Source: Whitmania pigra (lineage: Eukaryota > Annelida > Clitellata > Hirudinida > Haemopidae). Taken from it: a stretch of DNA of 64,000 bases. The translations under genes and the position numbers were made by a program. The notes under the pieces are model-generated. The model was not told the DNA's origin. It did no database searches and saw only the letters and a program-made list of their open reading frames with translations. Each line of letters begins with the position of its first letter. The stretch's first letter is position 1. Below are positions 36,258 through 64,000 of the stretch, piece by piece. The stretch is from positions 785,001-849,000 of the forward strand of contig JAJTWR010000350.1 in NCBI GenBank assembly GCA_021613335.1, in the 5' to 3' direction.

Positions 36258-39190
36258 TGATGTAAAATGTGATAGTAGTGACATCAAAAGTGTATTCAGG
36301 ATAGGTAAGGATACAAAGGAGGTAAGGCCACTAATGATTCAATTTAGGGAAAGAGAATCAAAGAACCTAGTTTTGGAATCACTTCCAAAATTACGAACTG
36401 CAGAAAGCAAATTCAAAGGCATCTCTGTCTGCCATGATTTGACTAAAGCAGAAAGAGACCAATGCAAGAAATTGTTGGAAGAGGCTAAGAAAAAGCAAGC
36501 TGAAGATCAGTCGGGGGACTACATTTTCAGAGTGAAGGGCCAACCAGGCAACATGAAGCTAGAAAAGCTGAGGAGGAGGTAAGATTAGAAATTAACCATT
36601 TAAGTAGGGATATAGACAGAGTAAGAGTTCTGAAATGTGTTTATGCCAATGCTAGAAGTATAGTTAGTAAGGCTAAAAGGACAGAACTCGAGCTAATTGT
36701 CGATACGGAGGAGCCAGATATAATTTTTATTACTGAGTCTTGGGCAAAAGAAAGTATTCAAAACTCTGAGCTAGCAATTGACGGCTATGAGATGCTAAGG
36801 AAAGACAGAGAGGGACAGAAAGAAAATGGACATGGAGCAGGAGGGGTATTAATTTATATTAAGAATCATATCAAAGTAATAGAAAGAAAGGAATTTCAAA
36901 ATGAAAACTTTAAAGGGAGTTTATGGTGTGATATTTACATAGGTAAATTCAAACTTCTTTTAGGGGTTTGCTACAGGCCACCAAATTTTAAAGAGAATAC
37001 TGGACTAAATGAGATATTATACAAAGCCAGTAAGGAATTTATGCTAGTAATGGGTGACTTTAACTACCATATTAACTGGAATACTTTAGAAGGAGAAAGA
37101 CCTGAGGATATAAACTTTCTAAATGTAACCAATGATAACTTCTTATTCCAGCACATCACTGATCCCACAAGAGGTAAAAACACATTAGATTTGATATTAA
37201 CAACAGATGAGAACTTAGTGGAAGGCCTAACAGTTGGTGAACACTTTGGAACAACTTGTGATGTTCTATCGTTTTATTTGTTCGTAAAAACCAACAACCG
37301 TTCCTTTTAATTTCCGCACTTCAACGCCGCCATATAAACAAAGATCCCCTATCGTTACCTGTCTGTCAATCTCTATCGGTACAACATTACACAAGTGATC
37401 ATCAAGTTGTCAGATGGAACATTTATTTAGACAACGAGGATTTAAAAAAGAGAACCTAGATTCTAAAAACTTTTTTAAGGCTGACTATGACAAAATACGG
37501 AATGAGTTAGAGAAAACAAACTTAGCTAAAAAAATAGAATCTGCTACTGTAGAAGAAGCTTGGGCAATAATCAAGAAAGAGCTAAATCTAGTTGTAGATA
37601 AATATATCCCAAGCAGAGGCAGAACTCAGAAAAGACAGCCATGGCTTACGAAGGAGGTCATCAAATGCAAAAGAGCTAAGTATAAAGCATGGAAGAAATT
37701 ACGAGAAATGACAAAAATAAAATCTGGAGAGGAAGAGGAAAAAGAGCTTAAGGATTTAAAACAAAAATATCAGAAACAGAGGAATGCATCAAACAGAATT
37801 AATAAAAAAGCATTACTAGAATATGAGAACAAATTAGCAAAGAATGTTAAAAGTGATAGCAAGAGCTTTTTCAGATACGTTAGATGTAAACAAAAAGTAA
37901 GGGACAAAATTGGACCATTACAAAATAGTGAGGGGCAAACAGTTGATTCAGTAGAGCCAATATATTAAATAGCTACTTCAGTTCAGTTTTTACTAAGGAA
38001 ATGATAGGGAATATACCAGAACTGCCAAGGAGAATCCAAGAGATTGAGATAAAGTTAGATACAGTAAACTTCTCAAAAACAGGGGTAATTAAGCAACTGG
38101 AAAATTTGAAAGTAGACAAGAGCCCTGGCATAGACAACCTACATCCTAAACTATTATATGAGACAAGAACAGCTATAGGAGAAGCATTGGCAATCTTATT
38201 TGTCAAATCGTTTGACTCAGGAACAATACCAAGAGATTGGAAAGATGCAATAGTAGTTCCTCTATTCAAAAAGGGAAGTAGGAGTTTGCCATCCAACTAC
38301 AGGCCAGTAAGCTTAACTTCTATAGTTTGCAAGGTAATGGAAAGAATGATCAAAGAGTCTGTATCAACTTTTTTTGGAAGAAACGATGTGATTGGAAAGA
38401 GCCAACATGGTTTTACTAAGAACAGATCGTGTCTTACCAACCTACTTGAGTTTTTTGAAGAAATTTATGAGTGGGTTGATAATGACAAGGCTGTAGATGT
38501 AGTGTACCTAGACTTCGCAAAAGCATTTGATAAGGTGCCCCATCAAAGGCTTCAAAAAAAGCTCAGTGCATGTGGGATTGAAGGCAAACTATTACATTGG
38601 TTTACAAACTGGTTGACAGATAGGAGACAGAAGGTAGGCATGGGAGGAATTTATTCAGAATGGCAACCAGTACTTAGCAGCGTCCCACAAGGATCGGTGC
38701 TTGGACCTGTACTGTTCTGCATATACATAAATGATCTGGATTATGGCATAAGATCTAAGTTATCCAAGTTTGCTGACGACACCAAAGTAGCAAGAAGTGT
38801 CAGCAAGCAAGAAGATGTAGATACACTTCAGGAAGATCTTAACAAGTTATTCAAATGGGCAGAAGATTGGCATTCAAAATTTTATCGGGAAGGGAAGGCC
38901 TTTTGCCTGAACAGTTTTTCGAAGCCACAAAAAGTGTTTCTACTAGAGGGCATGATTGTAAATTATATAGGAAGGTTTCGGGGAACTTGAAAAACAATTA
39001 TTTCAGTTCAAGGGTGGTTTCCTTAACCTAGTTTATTCCATAAGGAAACCATCCATGCTGACACAATAGATAAATTCAAAATTTACTTAAGTAAATTCGG
39101 ATATTAGGACTAAAAAGAGTGGTTATTACACAGATCCAGGTCTTCTTAACCACTATAAATAATTGTTATGTTATGTTATGTTATGTTAAG
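36258..39190 (+). mobile_element. CR1-like LINE, 5' truncated, internally deleted
   Basis: The end of an ORF1 is at 36258-36582 (KSVFRIGKDTKEVRPLMIQF; FKGISVCHDLTKAERDQCKK). The ORF2 endonuclease lies at 36640-37400 (YANARSIVSKA; ITESWAKES; GVCYRPPN; MGDFNYH; LDLILTTD; SDHQVV). The reverse transcriptase is at 37414-38860 (DKSPGIDNLHPKLL; VYLDFAKAFDKVPHQRL; SVPQGSVLGPVLF; FADD). A frameshift occurs near 37952. After WAEDWHSKF (about 38880) the sequence jumps to the 3' end (KLYRKVSGNLKNNYFSSRVV; DTIDKFKIYLSKFGY), so an internal deletion has removed the segment between. The element ends in a (TTATG)n tail at about 39163-39187. A ~120-nt palindromic insert splits the endonuclease. Confidence 0.9.
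37255..37393. mobile_element. Small inverted-repeat insertion inside the LINE endonuclease
   Basis: The endonuclease reading GEHFGT is separated from its continuation SDHQVV by about 135 nt of unrelated sequence. The insert starts acttgtgatgttctatcg and ends as the imperfect complement (cgataga..., acaacattacacaagt). A 3-nt aca occurs at both borders. It is a miniature DNA element that arrived after the LINE. Confidence 0.65.
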
Positions 39191-39670
39191 TAGCTCCTTA
39201 CAAAGTCTCCACACAAACTACAGAAACAGTGCTTTGATTGATTAAAACTTTGCCAATAAATCAGCCCACCTTAGTTTGTCTTAAAAATATAGCAGCTATC
39301 TTGAATTTTAATAAATCAAATAATAATAAATAAGAGATATGGAGCCAATGCTATCAATTCAGGTACAACACATTTATATGTAACTCTTAATGTCCACCTT
39401 TATTGCCAAAAAGTCCAAGTCACCTTAGTTATGCCATGGACTTTCATTTAATCAAATAAATAAATAAATTTGTTGCCAAAAAAGTGCAATGTGAGTCAAG
39501 ATGAGAGAAGAATCTAAAAAGAGAAGTCATCATCATCTCAAGTTGCATAATCAATTCAAAAAAATTAAAGAAATGATTAAAAAGCAGAATAAGTGTTTGT
39601 GGCTTGCAAACCTTATTCTATTTCATGGGTTAGTTTAGAAGTTTTAGTTCTTTTATTCTGCATTAAAGCT
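39191..39670. other. Spacer downstream of macrodomain copy 1
   Basis: AT-rich flank between the LINE tail and the stop codon of copy 1. No gene seen. Confidence 0.4.
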
Positions 39671-42600
39671 CTAAAGTAGAGACAACGCAGTGAGGCTCCT
39701 GCATGCATTGTTGAGGCTTTCCTGGCTAGAGCCAATAAGTGAAATCTTCAATCCCTTTGAGCCTGGACAAGAAAATAAATTTAGATGAACATTACGTAAA
39801 CTGTACCTAAATGTAAATATTAAGTTCATACTTTTCCAAACAGAACCAGGATTGTTCATTTTGACCTTGAGAACATGTTTATATTGCTGCAAGACAAAGA
39901 CAATCATCAAAAATATTTTACTAAATTTTGTTTAGAATATTCAAATCTACCAATAACCTGAAAGATTACATTTTGTGGATCATACATTGCTATTACTATA
40001 TACTTCAGACTGTGTTGGTTTGACCATGCATAATTTTCAATGGAACCAAGGATACACTCAGCAGATATTTTTGGGGGCATCTTCAAAACACCACAAGCGA
40101 TCGGTGGAAAAGCTATTGATGTCAGACCTTTGTCGTTAGCCATTTGAAGGCAGGTAGTTACCACTTTCATCAACACCTGACATTAAGTTTACATTAAATT
40201 TCATTAAACAGCCTTAAATCTAATAACTTAATGCAGTGCTAAAAATCATTTACATCTTGACTTTCTTTAGCTTTTCCTCCTTCCCAATCCTTAGCAAGGC
40301 AATGAAAAATACTTTTGCATGGAAGATTATAAGCCTTAGTTTCAACAACTTGACCAACTGACAGAGGAGCTTTGGTGCTACATTCCCGTTGAAGCTCTGG
40401 GCCAGCCTTGTTGGAAATTGATTTTGCTAAAGGACCAGCTTCAAGTTTCATTGCACTTCCTGTTGAATTGACCAGGACATCAACCTGACAATTTATCAGT
40501 GATAGCAGTTACACCAACATCAGTAAATAAAACATTGGTCAAATTGACAACATGTTAAAAATTAAGTAGCAGTTTTAAGAAAATAATAACAAACTAAGTT
40601 CACAAAATTGTTTGTAATTTTAGCCAAATTTTTGAGTGCCTTACGTATCTGGATAGGATGTGTAGGCACTTCTTAATCGATCAACCATTTATATAGCATC
40701 CCTACCCAAGGGCGCTCCCCGGCAGTGTGAGCTGGGTTGCAAACGTGACACGTAACAATTTTTACGGTCGTTTGCGGGAACGCAACCCTCTGAGCCAACA
40801 CGCACAATCGTTATACATTTGATGAGTGCAGCTCCAAATGGAAAATTTATTGGATATTTGTGGCAGTGGTTTAAATACTCAGAATTTATCAGGATTAATC
40901 ATAAAATAAAAACCTCCTGATCTTCTATTTTTCCTTCAACAAGGGCAACTGTAATCCCTTTGATGAATGCCTCATTTCTAGGTGCAACTAAAATTATTGA
41001 TATCACTTAAACCCCTTGATCATCATTAATACATTAAAGTTGGATTACCAAAGTAATTCTTTAATAAATTAATTGGTAAACTTTAAATTAATTAATAACT
41101 GACCACTTGCTGATCCAGGTTTTGAGACATCCACCATAACATTCCATTTCTTTTCAATTCCCGCCAACATAATTTCTTCATTATCAGAAATTTTTGGAAT
41201 GCCAAGTTCCACCTCTGCTCGGTAAATGCTTTCTATTGTTTTCATCAGTTTAATTTTGAGATCATCAAAATCCTTCTTATTCCCATAAACAAGTACTACA
41301 TATCCAGGTACTGTTTTTCTAGGAAAGATACTTACAAAATCATTACCATCAGCCAGCTTGTCAAATTCCATTTTAAAATTTGTTTCCATATATCTAAATT
41401 TTGTCGCATCATTTATGGGAATAAATTCTCGATGGATGTTGTTTTGTAAATAATTTTTGGCCTCCTTAAGTTTTTCAGCATCAGTTGAGTAAATGATAAT
41501 TTGACCATTGTGATTTTCAAATGCTATGGGATCATTGTGAAATCTTTCTTCCAGTTTTGAAATTATTTTATTGCACATTTGCTTTCTTTTAGATTCATCA
41601 GTCATCTCACTCAACAAATTAATTTCTTTATCCATTACTATTCGTCTCAGGAACTTCATAATGCTAAACTGTAAACAATATAGACAATCTGAATTTCCAA
41701 TTCAATTTGATTCAATTAAGAAGTTTATTATTTAAATTTAGAATTTATTGCTAAATTTGTTGAAAACAAATTCAGTGTTATTTCAATAGTTAAATCATCA
41801 ACAACAGTAAATATCTCAAATCATAATTTAAACCACTCTACAAGAAATAAATTAATTAAATCTTTATTTATTAAATCACCACCTCTGCCTCTTTGATGAA
41901 CTGATTTGGGCCACTTAGTACTGGTGCTTTGTCAGATGAATTGTGCTTTACAGTCAACTCAGAATTAGCAAGTCTGTCAACAAACTTCGTCTTGAAAAGG
42001 ATTACTTTCTCATAAGATTTTAGATCGTCTAGTTTCTTTCTGTTGTCAGATATAGGCTTGAAGGAAGCTTTGAGAAATAATTTACCATGCTTTTTTTAAC
42101 TTACACTTACTTTTATTTCTACTTTTATCTTGCATTTGGTAAATGCTTTGATTAATAATGAAATATTAATTAACCTTGTATGCCACTTTCCTCAGAAATG
42201 TTTAGTTGATTTGGTTCTGGAGTGCAAATTAGACATTAATTTTTGACAATTTATGATGAATCTGAACATCTCAAACAGAATTCAATGATTACTAAAATAT
42301 CAACCTTACCATTATTTTGCGTCATATCTTCGGCTCCATCATCTGAAAGGCTTGTGTCTTGTGAAATATCAGCCTCTTGAGAATGACCATCTTCTCCATC
42401 ATCCCCGCCATAAAATGATAACTTGTCTCCAGCTTCGGTCCATAAAAATTGCTCACGAAGCAAAAAATTGGCAACTACAGAATATGATCAATTTATTAGA
42501 CCAAAACTAGCTCACTTAAAACCTCAAATCACCATTTTGATTTCTGTGTCGAACCAAGTAGCGATTCTTGCTCTGAGGCACGATCTCGCAGTCATTTTCA

Positions 42601-42692
42601 AAATGTCTATTAATAACTTCTTTTAAATCAGAAAAACTATTCAAACCACATACTTCTACTCTGAAAACGGAGGGGTAGAACATGGAAGCCAT
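39671..42692 (-). CDS. RRM-like/KH-like/macrodomain protein, copy 1 (complete model, 595 aa)
   Basis: Ten exons in transcript order: 42692-42533, 42474-42310, 42216-42175, 42067-41883, 41668-41104, 40987-40914, 40484-40254, 40176-39958, 39886-39832, 39762-39671; sum 1788 nt, 595 codons plus stop, all junctions GT-AG and in phase. Residues 1-53 are RRM-like (FRVEVCGLNSFSDLKEVINR). Residues 54-122 form an acidic linker (GGDDGEDGHSQEADISQDTS). Residues 185-372 carry two KH-like halves ending IEKKWNVMVDV. Residues 373-397 read IKGITVALVEGKIEDQE. The macrodomain is at 398-547: VDVLVNSTGS, AYNLPCKSIFHCLA, TSIAFPPIACGVLKMPP, AECILGSIENYAW. The tail reads VLKVKMNNPGSVWK and ISLIGSSQESLNNACRSL. The start is the first of two in-frame ATGs (42692, 42683). 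Probable cytosolic or nuclear ADP-ribose/RNA-binding protein (inference from PARP14-type relatives); no ART domain follows. Confidence 0.87.
40634..40806 (-). repeat. tRNA-derived SINE copy
   Basis: On the plus strand: aggcacttcttaatcgatca, accatttatatagc, acccaagggcgctc, gagctgggttgcaaacgtga and gggaacgcaaccctctgagc. Same order as the copy at 13432-13596. It lies in the equivalent intron (between the 74-nt exon and the macrodomain N-half exon) of macrodomain copy 1. Confidence 0.75.
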
Positions 42693-43714
42693 CGCGAACT
42701 AGGGCTTACACTGAAAACACCCCACTTTCGCTTTTAAAGAAATACTCACCAAGGCCAGTTTGATATGAGATATTGTGTTTAATTAATTAAATATTTTTTA
42801 AATATTATTTTTAATGTATTAATATTTAAATTAAAATATATTTTGAAAGTTTATGCACCTTATTTTTTTTTAAATTTTATAAATTGCTTTTAAATGTGTT
42901 TACAGCAAATGATTTTAGTTAGTACCCAGGCATATCAAGAGAGGCTTCGAGATATGTAATGCATGTGCACAGAGACGTCATTTTTTGAGGGAAGGCGATG
43001 GACTCCTTGACTTTAGACTATACGCAAAAAAAGGTCATTTCAGATTGTGCAAGATCATGCAAGGGTTTATCTCCTCCCCCTGTTGGAAAAAACTGAAATG
43101 ACATTTCTGCATATAAATTACTGAATTCAGGGCATTTTTGGAAAGTTGGTGCTACTTGTTTTAAGGATTAGATTGTCAAGTAAAGTTGTAATAATGTAAG
43201 GCAGTTTAGTAATTAAATTAATATTCTTTAAAACTCCTCAATTACAGAAGGGCAGAGGCAATAGGCAGAAGTTTATCAAAACGAGCTTTTACCACTTTCC
43301 TTGTACAATTAGCATTTTTCGACCTGGTCACTACTTTAAAATATTAAAAATGAATAAAAATAAATTAAATGATTAATTACATAATTGTTCTGGATATTAA
43401 TTGTTAATAGCATTTTTCTCAATTTCTCCGTTCCAATTGTCGAAATAGTAATGAACTTCGATAATTACACTAAAATCTTAAATAATGCAAAATATTTTTT
43501 TTTTAAATAACACATTCACCTAAATCAAATTTCAAAACACAAATATTGGAATGCTGAACATTTCAAGTCACGATTCAAACGAAAATATGTGGTTTAAAAA
43601 GTTAAAACAGTCTTCATTCTAAACTGACGAGTGTTCTAATAGAGAATTTGTGCAATTTAACAATCAGCTATGCAACAGTTTAAATTGGAACTACTGGGAA
43701 TGAAGTCATGTCTT
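42693..43714. other. Spacer between GPCR 3' end and macrodomain copy 1
   Basis: Holds the 5' flank of copy 1 (minus strand) and the 3' untranslated region of the receptor gene. No additional coding exon seen. Confidence 0.4.
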
Positions 43715-63032
<19,318 letters not shown>

Positions 63033-64000
63033 CTGAAATGAGGTTGACGAATACGTTCAATTGGTGCCGCTGTTCATTCATTCCTTCTTTCATCAATGCT
63101 TGCATGCATTGTGCTTTTTAATGAACTGATGGCATCATTTACTAAGTAGTGTTTCTATTACTCTGCAACAAGTGCAGTTCCTACATCAAGTTACTTGCTT
63201 TTAAATTCAATTACTTTCGAGTGGGCGTGAAGAGACTTGAGGAGTGTCTCAACTGGTTTTTGCTTGAGAATAAGCATTGCATAAACTACATAAAACTATA
63301 TCTAATTAATATTAATCTTTAATTAATTAATTAATTAGCGCATTAACAAAGTGCACAATAACACAGGCACTTATTAATACCATAATATATATAATCATAC
63401 AAATGATATTAAAACTTTATTTTTCAAAACTTGAAGATGCTTTTCGGAAGGTAAAACTTCATGCACTGATATTGAATCATCAGAGCTTAGAAATACAAAG
63501 AAAGTAGGTGTTTCATAAAAAATATAATTTTAATCATAATTTTAATGTTGAACTTCCTATTAGGTAAAATTACTAAAATACTAAAATAACTAGTAATTAC
63601 CAATTTATTTAATGAATCAAAATTTATATTATATATTATAAATTACAAGTCATTAAGTATTTATTTTAAAATTATTTGAAAAAAAACTCTACTTAACTGG
63701 AAGTTGCATTATAAATAGAAGTTGAGAGACTGTCATTAAAATGCAACTCCATCAATTTGTTGCTTTTTATGGAAATATCTCATACTGACTGGTGACCGAC
63801 TTCGGAAATATTTAATTTAAAAAAAAAATGAAATTAATTATTTAACAGTAACGTCATAAATAATAGCCAAAGCTAAAACAAAATAATTTGATTGTAATTT
63901 AATAGAAATAATTTTAATTATTTAATTTGTTAATTTAATGATGTTTAATTTACTCTTTTGCAAATTCAAAATAATTACACTCTACACTCACTCTTAATTT
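63033..64000. other. Upstream intron or 5' region of the GPCR gene
   Basis: The first exon found begins with an acceptor (cctcatttcag) in phase 1, so coding sequence must lie further upstream. No signal-peptide exon was recognised here. Confidence 0.4.

Overview
The window is nuclear DNA of an AT-rich invertebrate animal. The genes are split by introns with GT-AG borders. A class B1 peptide-hormone receptor and PARP14-like KH/macrodomain proteins point to a bilaterian; an invertebrate deuterostome such as a tunicate would fit, but the sequence does not settle the taxon. Roughly a third of the window is recognisable transposon, SINE, LINE or microsatellite sequence, and most listed short ORFs lie in repeats or are shadows.

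Layout. 126-2604 (+): the last five coding exons of a single-pass membrane protein with a furin-like site, a cysteine-rich ephrin-receptor-like/GCC2-GCC3 module, one TM helix and a cytoplasmic tail. 5289-42692 (-): a cluster of head-to-tail genes built from one exon cassette (short RRM-like first exon, acidic linker, two KH-like folds, a macrodomain split over two exons, short tail). Two copies, 39671-42692 and 31353-35384, can be read as complete ten-exon genes whose exon lengths and phases close exactly (595 and 598 codons). A third, 5289-8992, has a decayed macrodomain and a different tail (503 codons). Two more, 25289-29973 and 12435-15459, lack a last and a first exon respectively and may be one two-module gene. 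No copy in the window carries an ADP-ribosyltransferase domain. 43715-63032 (-): a class B1 (secretin-type) GPCR reconstructed from 11 exons in continuous phase, lacking only its N-terminal exon(s), which lie beyond the window or were not found.

Between and inside the genes lie a Tc1 element with TA duplications (17417-19005); an older Tc1 copy split by an intact hAT transposon with a perfect 8-bp target duplication (20073-24560, 853-codon transposase), which itself contains a palindromic element with telomere-like repeats; a CR1-like LINE (about 36258-39190) and several LINE 3' ends; a decayed ZBED-type hAT (45573-46824); an hAT-derived element whose inverted arms are minisatellites (51825-52894) and a miniature relative (4611-4800); a tRNA-derived SINE family (at least six copies); and three roughly 50-bp retroposed tails with target duplications.

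The most unusual parts are the macrodomain gene cluster with its symmetric-phase cassette, the minisatellite-armed transposon, and the tiny retroposed tails. Gene models come from splice signals, reading phase and comparison between copies inside the window; no database search was possible.
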